Source: Takakia lepidozioides (Eukaryota; Streptophyta; Takakiopsida; Takakiales; Takakiaceae). From it: a DNA stretch of 64,000 nucleotides. How positions within the stretch are numbered: the stretch's first letter is position 1; each line of letters opens with the position of its first letter. The stretch covers positions 36,146,001 to 36,210,000 of the forward strand of contig CM060731.1 in NCBI GenBank assembly GCA_030704615.1, written 5' to 3'. Both the position numbers and the translations under genes were made by a program. Below the pieces are notes generated by a model. The model saw only the letters and a list, made by a program, of their open reading frames with translations, ran no database searches and was not told where the DNA came from. Positions 47,701 through 58,574 of the stretch are shown here, in pieces.

Positions 47701-48735
47701 AGATGAGGCAGAATCTGTGGAACGTGAAGTTGTGGAAGGAAGTTCTAAAGCCCAAAATTGAATGACCTGTGTGATATTGTACATGAGTACATCATTCAGA
47801 ACCATCCTCGTCTATCAGTCATGTTGGGGTAAGAAATCTACTTCATTGACATTCAGATTTCCAAGTTTTAGTCATTTATCATTAGTTGGCATATGGCGTC
47901 TTTTCAAATCTCCCACGCCACCTCTGTCAATCTCCTGGCTGACCCTCGGATTGTGACAGGATATATGAAGCAGAGTCCACACGGATAGAAGCCAGACGAC
48001 GCTTGTTTCGTGAGGAGCAAGGGCTGGAAGGCATGAGCAATCCCACGGCAATTCAGTACCCTCCTGATTTGCATCCTTGTCCTCCATTTGCTGTTTGGCT
48101 CCCTCAAGGTGTACGGGATCATCTCTCAATTCAATCAGATGGGCTTGATCCTACAACACGTGAGGAATTACTGGATCTTTCAAGGCCTCCATCATTTACT
48201 GCCCTGTCATTCAAGAGTATGACAGCGTATGGTAACCATTACAGGGTTACATCCCCTAGCATGAACACAACAAGTATGGTGTCTTTTGATTGTGGAGTCT
48301 CATCTGTTTTCCAGCACCAGCCCATTACCAACAATTCAGGCAATGACATGGAGGAACCTACAAGATATGTGGGTCTTATAAGGGAGATTTTGCAAATTGA
48401 CTATGGCCAAAACATAGCCTATAGTGTTTTTGTGTTCGTGGGTACGGGCGAGTCGCGTGGGTCGTCAACCTATGTCAATGAAGCAGGATGATGCTGGCTT
48501 CACACTTGTCAATTTTAACCGTATGCTTCCACCTTCTGAGCAACCTTTTGTGTTTCCTGGCCAGGTTGATCAAGTGTTTTTTTCTGATTGTGTGAAGGAG
48601 CCGGGGTGGAAAGTCATCCTGGAGAAGAGCCCCCGAGCACGTAGAGTGGTCTGCGACATATCAATTGATAATGATGATGTGGCGGAAGTGGAAGGATTGT
48701 TAGCCCCAAAGACTAGAGGAGACTCTGATTACTGA
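44777..48735 (+). pseudogene. CACTA TNP2-type transposase, frameshifted
   Basis: Exon 1 (44777-44989) gives the transposase-associated zinc region (DRLWRMEEAYAT ... CNCDECHGG ... HYMIHGRDP). Exon 2 begins about 45384 with an acidic region, then CPLFEGCSISRLQATLTLL and SLPKTHYEAKTMIAKMGLQY. The transposase core follows (YIPGRGSVPKKVLRHFPVIPRLKRMY, RHPADSKAWRHIDTTF, GLALDGVNPYG, YNLPPWL). An intron runs from about 46840 to 46940, then FDAMHCEKNLAENI. A DUF4218-like part (FPPSFFDVMTHLVF ... LCGPVASRWMYPMERAMKDMKGYVRN) and a DUF4216-like end (DDAGFTLVNFNRM) complete the usual order. Frame changes near 45895, 47292, 47488, 47750 and 48425 break it. The gene is therefore dead as read, though its layout is full length. 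Confidence 0.88.
45060..45330. repeat. Subterminal-type motifs inside transposase intron 1
   Basis: The intron contains repeated TATGACTA/AGTCATA motifs with GTCGTGTTTTGATTGG-like blocks, resembling those near the element's ends. They may be extra binding sites for the ORF1 protein next to the promoter. Confidence 0.55.
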
Positions 48736-50950
48736 TGGCCCAACATGCAGCCGAGCGGTACCGGTTACTCTAGAGCAGGTGGCCTCCTTGTACCTCCGAG
48801 CACCCCGTATACGTGGTGATGATGTTCAGCCAACCCTTGGACAAGATCAAGTCTGTGATGAAGACAGTGATACATGTAGTGACCCAGACATAGATGAGGA
48901 TGATGAAGATTAGATATGCGCGATTTGTGCACTCCAGTTATAGACCATGCATGATAGTTTAAGGTGGTAACACTCCCTTCGCATTCCCATTAAGATATCA
49001 TGCTTGGACACTGGATTTTATGATCAATTATGGAGTGCTTTCCTTTCAGCACCCTTTATTCATTTGTTGTTGCAATTGGCTTTGGACCAACCCGTGCTGG
49101 TACCATTGCCATGGGTTCTGCCTGCAATGTTTTCTTGCCATGGATTCGGCACACGCCACGAAAGGCCATCAGACCATCCTCTGGAAATGCTCCAATGTTG
49201 TTTCAAACATCTCCACATTGCAATGGATACAACACTGACATTAGATGAGTGAAAGTGAGACTAGACCTCCAGCCAGCCGGCTTTCCCACATCAAATTGAA
49301 GGGGATCTGTAGATTATAGATAACGGCTGTTGCCTTCTCAATGTCTTTTCCAATCACCTCTGCAATGAACTGGGGTATAAGATCCTTCAAATCACAAGTT
49401 TGAGCATCACGCACAAGCCACTTACGGGGATAGAGTTTCCAATGCGAACCATTGGTCTTTTATTGATAGCATTGTTGTAAAATACATGGACCAACATGGT
49501 CAATTTCGGGAATGACATATAGTACGCTTTCATGTACTATGTAAGCATGCAACTATGTACCAGTGACGTGGCTTGTTCGCCACTTAACCTGTTTGCCCAT
49601 TCAGCCAGCTCCACATTGTCATGGATTTTGCATGCTGGATTGTGAGGCCATCCACACCGTCCTCTGGAAATGCTATCATGGGGTTTCAGCTATGTCCACA
49701 TTTCCTTGGATTATGCCTGCACGAAGCAAGGCCAACTGCATTCAGCACCCTCCACTTTATTATAGTATTGCAGCAACATTCAAAGCACTTCAATTTGTAT
49801 CCATCGAAAACATCTAGGCTGGAAAAAGACATTGTTGCAGCAGAACTTAGGAAAGTACTTCTCCCCTTCCACTACACACGTGAAATGAAAGAAGCCAACC
49901 AACAGCATACCAGCCAAGAAAATATGAAACCAGCCAAGAAAAGAGCCAATATATGCAGTGAAGGTCGACACTAAATGAAACTTATCCAACACTTACATTA
50001 GAGGAGGGAAGCTAAGTCTTACCTCCATAAGCTTGCCCACATCAAATTTGGGAGCTTTCAGAATTTTTCCTTTCCGGTTGAAAGAACTTGGCTACAAGAT
50101 CCTTCAAATCACAAGTTTGAGCTTCACACACAATGAACTTGCAGGGATTGAGCTTCCAATGCGAACCAGGAGTCTTATATTGATAGCATTGTTGTAAAAC
50201 ACATGGACCAACAATGACAGTCTCTGGAATGACATATAGTACAGTAATGACATATAGTACAGCATGCCGCTTCCAGTTGACCATCTACCCATGTAGGTTT
50301 CTTGTAACTATCCTTCCACAGGGAATCATAGGTAATGTGGAGCTTGAAATCCAGCCCTCTTGGATGAATCTGGACCCACACTCTATCCCTGCTCCTTCAG
50401 CTATCCATGCCTCTGACAGCCTACAATTCTACCAGCAAACACCCCAACCATACTGGTGTGGACCAACCCTACTTATCACAATCTGAAATGCATCTGCTTC
50501 TCTCTGTAGTCCAACAGGCATTCGCCTTTTTGTCTCCATTGTCCCACCATTGGGGTCAGAAAGTGTTCACCCCAAAGCTTCTCCTCACCTCTATTATATG
50601 TTTTTGGATACTTCCCTGCTGCCACACTGGCAGTAACTTGCCAAAGTCACTCCAAACCACCAGAGATCTACCCAACAACCTAACTTACAGAATTCAATAT
50701 GCATCTTGCGGCCGAGTCTGATGAGAGGGCAACACAGGCTGAAATAGGTTGAAGAAGAAGGTGCCCTACCACATTGTCCTTGACCTGTCTTGACCCTTGG
50801 AGGATTTGACCGATGACCTCTTGTGTGTGCCGCTTGTGTCTGTAGTCAGGCAATGTCGGATTGGTCTGTGAGATCGAACCAATACGGCGTAGATGAGTAG
50901 TCAGAGATTGAAACACGCTTGCTAAGACCAAGCTGACTCTCCCAAGCACG
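48736..50950 (-). other. CACTA right arm: duplicated segment with decayed minus-strand coding character
   Basis: Two related blocks lie in direct orientation, about 49100-49550 and 49590-50265. Shared parts include ACCRTCCTCTGGAAATGCT and AATCACAAGTTTGAGC, then TCCAATGCGAACCA and TTGATAGCATTGTTGTAAAA. On the minus strand the second block reads like protein (QIHPRGLDFKLHITYDSLWKDSYKKP, VLQQCYQYKTPGSHWKLNPCKF), and 50680-50949 has QTNPTLPDYRHKRHTQEVI. I do not recognise it. It could be host sequence captured by the transposon and then duplicated. Confidence 0.5.
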
Positions 50951-51531
50951 GCGAGCTCGCTTCTCCTCGTCTCGTCTCCTCCTCCTCTTCTCCTTCGTGC
51001 ATCATTTGCTCAACGCCTCCATCCCACGCCCGTGCATATCCTGCTATCATCGCGTTCCATCCCTCAGCTATGTGGTGTGGCGCAGGAGACAAAAAAATGC
51101 CAAGTCCCAGCCCTCCTTTCTGTTCACGATTACACTAATGGGCAACCTTATTAGCAATTTTTTAACTTTTTTAAACCTAATGGGCAACCTTATTTGCATT
51201 ATATGTGCCTTCAAAATGACACGTGTAGTGATGTAGTTGTATAAATAGAGCTCTGAAACCATCTTCAGTCATGGAGTCATAAGATTCCATGAAACGTCGT
51301 CCACGTGTAGTCAAACATATCACACTAGTCATATAAACCATCCCTGTCATCATGGTCAATAATGTTTGACCAATGCTCCCTAACTTTCTGGAGTCATGTA
51401 GTGATATCCATTACTACAAAGTCATAAAACTAAAACTGTAATGCATTTCAGCGCTCTGTAGTCATGTACCTAGTGCAGTTTTTATGACTCTGCCAAAGCT
51501 GTAGTCCTAAAAACGCTCATCTCTTTTAGTG
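50951..51531. repeat. Right CACTA subterminal region
   Basis: It contains a short direct repeat (CTAATGGGCAACCTTATT, twice near 51135-51195) and scattered AGTCATA/GTAGTCA motifs up to the terminal inverted repeat at 51512-51531. It is the counterpart of the left subterminal array but with less regular units. Confidence 0.65.
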
Positions 51532-51534
51532 AAT

Positions 51535-53336
51535 GTTGTTTTCTCCAACAAATGAGGTGTTCCAAAAGATATGGGCACAAGATTATCTCCAACCATCATT
51601 GATGTACAAAATTGAGATACACCAAGCTCAAATAATGGACTGTAATGGGCCTCACGAGAAAGATTATCAGTAAGGCTACCTTCATTCACCATCGACTGAT
51701 CACACGAGCTATCGACGAATACATGCTATACAAGCTATCCAGGAATATCAGCTATGGAATATAAGACCAGAGGAAAATTGACACGTAGGCATTCCTCGGT
51801 ATTTACTATTTATGCTCTGGAAAGTTCCCTCCCCCAAGCCTTCCGAAAATTTCGGGCCTCCAAAAACCATGCCTCAACCCTTAGAGCTTGTTTTCAAGCA
51901 ATTCTGATCTAATGACATTATCCTTGGAATGGGTTCAACCAAGGACCTAGTAGTTGACTTGGCGACGGGTCTGTCTATAAAGGTAACCACCCGATCTTCC
52001 AGCATGAACCGGTTGCATTACCAATCTCCTTCCTCCACAATCATTTGTTTTCTTCTCAAATAATCGACGCATGCTTCACAAACATACTTTGTACAATGTT
52101 GGAATTAGTTGCTCCCCCCCCCGTACTTTGTTTTCTTTCCTTTTTGACACACTATAGAGAACGTGTACATAACATCTCTATGACCGTGGATTACGTCCTC
52201 AAGCGGGGATGTCGTCTTCTATAAAGCAATTTCTTTTTTGCTCCACTACTGCGGTTGGATTCTGGTACTGCGTGCCAAAATGTGGTTGTCGCTCATACCC
52301 GCATTGGAGAGAAATCATGGATTCATGGAAGAGGTCGTTGCAAGCCTCTATAGTAGGCACTTCGATAACTGGCTACAACATTGCATCTTACTTCGCAACA
52401 ACAATTAGACATGGTTATGACGTCAAGCAATCAATTTGCTGTCGATTTAGTTCCGGCTATCACAACCCTCCTGCAAGAAGATGAAGGGGCAATTGTCCAA
52501 GCCGTTTGTAGGATCCTCACATGGCAAAATGTTTGTATTGTAACATAGAGGCATGTAAGGTCACATCTAATTTCTTGGAAGGTGCTTTTTTGGCTACCCT
52601 GCAAAGATTGGTTATGGGCTACTTATGCCTCCGCTTCGTTTTCCAAAAAATGGTGCGTCAAGTGGGCATGCCTCTCACTTTTCCCTGAAAACCCATTTGG
52701 AAAGATATTTGGAGGAAAGACCATTCCTCCAAGATAAGCCATTTGCTTCAAGTTCCTCATCTTGTCCCAGTCGAGCCTTCCCAACATCAGCAATATGTTG
52801 TTTGAAACTCACACTGACCTGATGACTGAGGGGGAGGAAATCGTGGTTGGCTCTTAGTAAACCTATTCACAACTGCGTTGAAAGACGAAGATTTAGCAAA
52901 GATTGCAACTTCTTACAGAGACAACTCTTGGGGCAATGATGACATCTTCTACACCTTGTCGTTCAAAGATTGGCTGGAAAGATGATTTCCGTAAGGAGTG
53001 GAATATTGTTTGCAGATTTTGAGGAGGAGAAGAACTGGAGGCATTGTAAAAGCGCAACAAGCTCAAGCTGGATTTCAATTCCTCTAAGTAGTTTTTGTCT
53101 GGCAATTTATCATGTTTTGGCCATTTTTGGCCCTTTTACTTCTGGTCTTTTTTACATGATAGCCTTGTTCTCTTCGTTGTTGGTTGCCGGGTCATATCCC
53201 CCTTGTACCTTGTACGCTTCACGAGTTTCGGAGGTTATTCTTTGTCTTTTATTAGTTTGATTAAAAGAGCCTTTGTCCTCTTTCTTTAAGAGAAAAAATA
53301 ACTAACATTATTATTATATATCAACTATGGTGTCTC
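51535..53336 (+). other. Probable decayed LINE-like or other retroelement sequence
   Basis: No intact gene. From about 52200 fragments read in changing frames, and the end (about 53080-53310) has a T-rich 3' UTR-like stretch with CTTGTACCTTGTACGCTTCACG and an A-rich end. This resembles the tails of plant L1 elements. The assignment is weak because no reverse-transcriptase motif survives. Confidence 0.3.
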
Positions 53337-53369
53337 TCACGGGCTACCCCTCCCGGCAAGAAGGTGGAC

Positions 53370-53450
53370 ACTTTGTGATACCAATCGGTGGATTGAACCC
53401 ACGACCACTTCCGAGGTGGTATGTGTCCGGGCTACAACTAGGCTGTCAAA
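53370..53450 (-). repeat. tRNA-derived SINE-like fragment, copy B
   Basis: Homologous to 5127-5205. On the minus strand it has ATACCACCTCGGAAGTGGT followed by GGGTTCAATCC, a close match to the RNA polymerase III B box. Confidence 0.55.
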
Positions 53451-54453
53451 GTAAAAGTAAAAACTTAATGCAAGTGTGTGATCTCTGAGAGCATGATACG
53501 TTGGTTGGTTTTGGCCTGACAAATCTTTCCCACCCTCTCTTGAGAGTGACATGGAGCAGGGTGACACAGAAGAGAGTGTCACTCCAAGCAGTTGAAATTT
53601 GACTAAGGATAAAACATACAAAAGGAAGGTGCACGAAATACAAGCATCCATCAAGAATCAGACCCTATATCTCTTAATTGTCATTGACTTACCAGCAAAC
53701 AGTTCACTGCTACAGCTCAACAACCATTTGCATTCTAAAATATTTAATTGTGATTTGAGGGATATAAGAGGGGGTGGGGAGGATTTAGGAGCCCATGCCG
53801 GAGCTTCCAGTGAGAGAGTACGCATGCTTGCATTAAGTTCTTGCATTATTCCTATTTGCTTTCTGGTTGAAAATGTATGTGCCCTGCATAACTGAGAAGA
53901 TTTAAACAATTCTTCTATCACAGATAAAGATAAAGATAAAGTTTCTTTAACGTCACAGAGAAATGCTGTTTTAAGAGTTTTGGCATTTCTTTACACAGAG
54001 GAAGGCCCCTCGTTTCGGGCCTTCGCCTGGGGCTACCGCCCTCGGCATCAGGCCCTCAAATCAAATCAGGAAGGCCCAGTCGAGGCCTTCCCCGATAAGA
54101 AGCTCCCCTCTGTGTTTCTCTTTCCTACCATCGCATTCCTTTTTCTTGTTCAAATACGTCATATTGTCGTGTCATTCCGACGCTGAGATCCGACTAGGTT
54201 TGAGGAACGCTCATGTTTCTCAATGACAGAAACAAAATTTTGATGAATTCTTGAAGCCAAGAAGATCCTAGAAGGGAGCTCATTCTGCACGACATTCTTC
54301 CGATTGTTAGGGCTGCAGAGATACGAAAGATTAGCTTCAAGGTTCTGAATTCGTGTTGCTGAGTTCTGTATCTGGAAGGTAGGTTTTTGGTAAGAACATC
54401 AGCAAATTATCTCCCGGCAGTTTGCACCGGAAAGTCAAAGAGTCTTGCCAGTA
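53451..54453. other. Upstream region of the Ser/Gln-rich protein gene
   Basis: No supported gene. The last part is probably leader and promoter of the gene starting at 54454. A short AGATAAAGATAAAGATAAAG-type repeat lies at about 53922-53941. Confidence 0.4.
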
Positions 54454-57145
54454 ATGGATCCATTAGTGTTGCTCCATAGAGTTGCCGCAATGGATCAGAA
54501 TGCATCACAATGGATTCCCAACCAGAATCTTCAAATAGCGCTCACAAAGTACAGCGCCTCTGATGAACCCGAATCAGGCTTAGCGGCAAACGTTTTTCCA
54601 CTTGCAACCGCTATGCCTAGTGAGGTCACCAGACAGATCCATGAGCCAGTTCAGGCGAATCCAGTATTCTATAACAGTCGAGACCAGGTCTCGTACGGTG
54701 TCTCCTTGTCTTCACAAGCACGCATCGGTAATGTTCCTCAGAGTACAATTGCTCAGCATTTATCACAAACTTTGGCTGGAGACAAAGGTTTCAAGGATAC
54801 TTCCTCCCATACCAGTCACCACCAGGTCTCATGTCATGCACCTTCGTCTTCACAAGAAGTACATATCAGTGATATCATGAGTCAGCCACAGCTCTCCGTG
54901 CAGAAGAAAAAAAGCCTCGCTCGGCAGAAGAAGAGTGGACCTGCTCAAAATTCGTCGTCACTAGCAGTACAGATTGGTGATATCATGAAACCATCACCGG
55001 CAAAGAAGAGAAGAGTTGCTCAGAAGAAGAAAAAAACTGGACCTGCTGAGCATCTGTCACAAACTATCTCTGGAACAGCAGAAGCGCTCAAGACTTCACA
55101 GGAGCTAACTGCCTCTCAGATCAGTCACTTGCTTGCTTCTCAAGTCCTCTCCCCTGCTGCTACCTTCAGTCTATCGCAGACCACTGGAAGGATAAGTAAT
55201 ACAGTTTTTGCTGAGCTGCCTACCTCTCAAAACAGTCAAGATAAGGTTTCAAACCTACAACCAGACATTAATGACGGCATCAGACAGTCAGAAAAATATG
55301 CAAAGATCAACAGTGGAGTGTCATCTGCAAGCTGCCCAAGCCAAATAGTCACCTCAGTAAATGCTCCCCCTTCAGGTCCTGCATTTCTGTTGCAGTCCAT
55401 GTGTGGTGCGAATGTGTTGACAACGTCAAAGGAACTAACCACCTCCCAAAAGAGGCAAGACCAAGTTTCATCACTCGCTGACCTGTTTGCTTCTCAGTCC
55501 TCTTCAGAAGCACAAGCAGATACCAGTGCCGTTGTAACTCTGTCACAAAGCCATGCAAAGATGAATGATTTATCTGGTGCAGGCTCCCCAAGCCATCTAA
55601 CCACCTTGGTAACAGATTCCCTTCATTTTCCCCCAAATTTGGGGCAGTCTGGTGCACAAGCGTTCAAGACATCCTCCCAGAGCAGCCAAGACCAAGTTTC
55701 ACCACTTGATGTCACTCCAAAGAACAATTCAATTTCTCTGCAAGGTATGTTGTAAATCTGATCATTTGGTGTCTCGTCATGCTTGCTCTGATGTCCTCTA
55801 TTACTGAGTCTGGAATTAGGATGAACTAACACTGGAAGCAAAGTTTGGAAGATAATGTTGGATCGTCATAAGATGTTGGATACTTGATTAGGAAATGTTC
55901 TCTTGAAGCTTCGATGCATGTAGGTTGCATTGGTGCTATGAATTACTTTTCACGAATTGGCTATAAGGTAATCATGTGCTTTGTGCACCTTCCTTCCACA
56001 CACTCACTACCCTGCAGAGTAGTGTATTAGGTCTCACTCCAGGTATTTGAGGTCAGCCCCCCCTCCTGGTTGCAAAATGTCAGCAAACCAAAGTGCTACA
56101 GCAAATCATGCTCTTTAAGGTGACTGGGGAGATCAGTTACCACTGGTGAATGGAGATTGCCCTCTCCTAAGGTATCACCAGTCTTTATCTAAGCTGGATA
56201 TGACTAATTGAGAACAGACACAGTTCAACTCACAGTCAGTGTCTACTGCGGAGAACGTAATGGCTTGTGCGAATCAATTTGATGTTCAGGTGGGATGTGT
56301 ACTGGACAAGAGGTTGGAAATATATCTGTGAATGAAGACTTGAAAAGACAAGTCATGGTAATGGTCATGCCTTGGATCTCTGTTGTGTTCCGGGACTGAG
56401 TTAAGGAAGACCAAACATGCAATCTAAACCAGTGCAAAAAGTATTCAGTAAGGATGTACTTTCTTGTCTCAGGATTTAGAGATAGCTTTTAGGAAACTTG
56501 TGGAAACTTGTTATTCATTTCGACTGATACAACTGTTGTACTAACTACTAACTTTTATCTGCTATATTCTTTGTTCGTTTTGAGCTCACTTTTGACCTGC
56601 ACTTCTTATTTCGCTCTTGAGCTCATTACACTATGTGTGGCAGGCCTGTCTTTTGGACCCAACTTTTCATAGTAAGTCTCCATGACAACTGTTGTTTTAA
56701 TTTCGAGAAAATGTTAGTCCTTTTGTCCATACCATGTGCTCATGAGTTGTAGTCAAATCTATCTGGTAACTGGAAGCATAAGTGGAACTAAAGGGCCTAT
56801 CACTGGACTTTGGTCTTCTAATGCAGAAGGGCTGCAGGAGGTACTTGTGGAAATCTGCCCAATTCACATGGCTTTACGCATGTGGAGGTCCTCCTAAAGG
56901 CGAATATTGGTTCTGCTGCATTTATTGATTACAATCCCTCAAGTGAAGTACCTGCTAAGGTTCTGTAGCCCTTAGTTATCAAGTATGATCTCTAGTAGAT
57001 TTTTTATCATTCCAGAACAAGTGAAGGTTGTGCTGAGTCCCAGTTTCTGTGTGCAGCTTTTGTGTCTCAGGTGGAGAAGGTAATGCTTGAGCTGGAAGAT
57101 TCGGTGGCTGATAACATTCGTGCCCTAGAATTCTTGGCTTATTAG
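54454..57145 (+). CDS. Ser/Gln-rich protein with nuclear-localisation-like segment, unrecognised
   Basis: I do not recognise the family. Exon 1 (54454-55744, ending CAAG|GTATGT) encodes 430 residues rich in Ser, Gln, Thr and Ala. It has recurring short motifs (HLSQT, ELTTSQ, SQISxLLAS) and two basic clusters, KKKSLARQKK (about residue 150) and PAKKRRVAQKKKK (about 184), which look like nuclear-localisation signals. Downstream exons consistent in frame are 56240-56289, 56644-56671, 56827-56840 and 57071-57145. They end with a short helical segment ELEDSVADNIRALEFLAY and TAG, for about 485 residues. The 14-base exon is the weakest point. The start ATG is the first in the long frame; a second ATG lies 13 codons on. 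A disordered nuclear protein with a C-terminal helix is inferred. Confidence 0.6.
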
Positions 57146-58574
57146 AGCCACACCAACCAACCCCAAAGCAACCTCCGGTGTGGCTGGAGGCATAATTTTT
57201 TAGAATTGAACAGTGTATGCATGGCAAAAGCTAGCATCAGTAGGTGGGGACAATCACAAACTGTAAAACTTCCCCACTTTCCAAGGTGCTCTCTTTAACC
57301 AAACGATTCTTGTGCCAACTGGTGTTTGAGGCCTTAACATCTTTATGGCACAGGGCTTTCACACTTGTAAAGCATTTGAAATCTGGTCGGTGATCTTTTC
57401 ATCACACGATCACGAAAGCCATTCATGCAATGGCTGGTATCAGTCACCTGCTTCACCATGAGCATGCGGAGTAGACCCTGACGCCATACACCACGAACTG
57501 ACGATGCTTCCACGACCATCAGCTCGGGAGATGGAGCTCAGCAAACTTGGAACATGCCCTCTCCCTCGCTCTGCTCCTCATGACCAGGCTCGCTGTGGGG
57601 CAGGCCTTCTCGTCTCTCTGGAGGAAGAATACAAGACCTGTGCCGAGACTCTGTGGCCGGGGAAGCCTGACGGTCAGCCCCCCACACTGCCCGGGAAGAA
57701 AACCCAATGGACAACATTCCGTTATCAGTGTTGTTGCGCTGTGCCAGAAAGCTGAGCTCCCACATCTGCTTTTCCACTTGTCGTGTTCTGGAGCGTCCTG
57801 GCGCACGTGGGGGCCCCCAGCCACCACAGGACTATCCACTTGCAGCTGCTTTTTTTGTTTACCTATTAGCGTTTGTTGTTTTGGCGGAGTACTAATTGTG
57901 GTCATGATGGAGTTGAAATTATTTCCTTTTGAGTTTGTTTTGGAGGAACAATCTTGTGAGCTTCATTCATCATTGGGGTCATGATGGAGTGAACTGAAAT
58001 GCTTTGTTGTAAGTATTGTTTGGAAGAATGAGTCACAAGTTTGAAATGGAATGGAGAGAGAGAGAGAGAGAGAGAGAAGAGTGAGAAGAGAAGAGAAGAG
58101 GGAGTTTTTGGTTTCAATGGTCGACCTGTGATGACCGGTAAGCCGGTAGGCGCGAACTGGGAACAAGAGGTAAATTTTGGGGTTCTGCCCGTGAATGAAC
58201 GGGCAGTGTCTTCTGCACTGGAGCTGCCCGTCACGACCTCTCTCTCTTGCGCTTCACCTGCTTGTTCTGGATTGTCTCTCTCTCCATTTTCGTGCGGCGT
58301 TCGTGCTTCGGCAGCGTTTTGCATGCCTCTAACGCCTGACACTATTGTGGTGGAGAGGGTGCATAAGTAGGGAGGTGGGATGGGAAATATGGGGATGTAT
58401 GTAAGGGGGGATTGATGAGGACACGGCAAGCCCGGATTCGAGGCTGAATCTGTGCCTGGGGTGGGAATCGAGAAGCTGTGGTTTGGGTGGGAGGGGGATC
58501 CGAAAGGGCTAGGGATTCCTGGGTAGGACGGGTGCTGTGGGATTGCAAGGAGATAAGGGCGGGTGTGGTGCAAT
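57146..58574. promoter_or_regulatory. Intergenic region and UBC7 leader
   Basis: No supported gene. A (GA)n microsatellite at about 58054-58078 lies about 500 bases upstream of the E2 start. Open frames in 57504-57984 and on the opposite strand overlap each other in all phases and have no recognisable domain. Confidence 0.4.
58054..58078. repeat. (GA)n microsatellite
   Basis: A pure GA run, followed by further GAAGAGA-type purine tract, upstream of the UBC7-like gene. Confidence 0.9.

Larger units (their letters stand above)
38879..51531. mobile_element. Complete CACTA (En/Spm-type) DNA transposon, 12,653 bp
   Basis: The left terminus reads CACTACAACAGATGAGCGTT and the inverse of the right terminus CACTAAAAGAGATGAGCGTT. 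A perfect 3-bp target duplication AAT flanks it (38876-38878 and 51532-51534). Subterminal repeats with TATGACTA-type motifs lie at both ends. It carries two divergent units from a shared promoter region near 44652-44776: a TNP2-type transposase (plus) and an ORF1/TNPA-like gene with an HAD phosphatase-like domain (minus). A duplicated segment of unknown content fills the right arm. Confidence 0.95.

Noticed and set aside
57504-57984. Open frames on both strands upstream of UBC7
   Set aside because: Overlapping frames on both strands with no conserved domain and no splice support.
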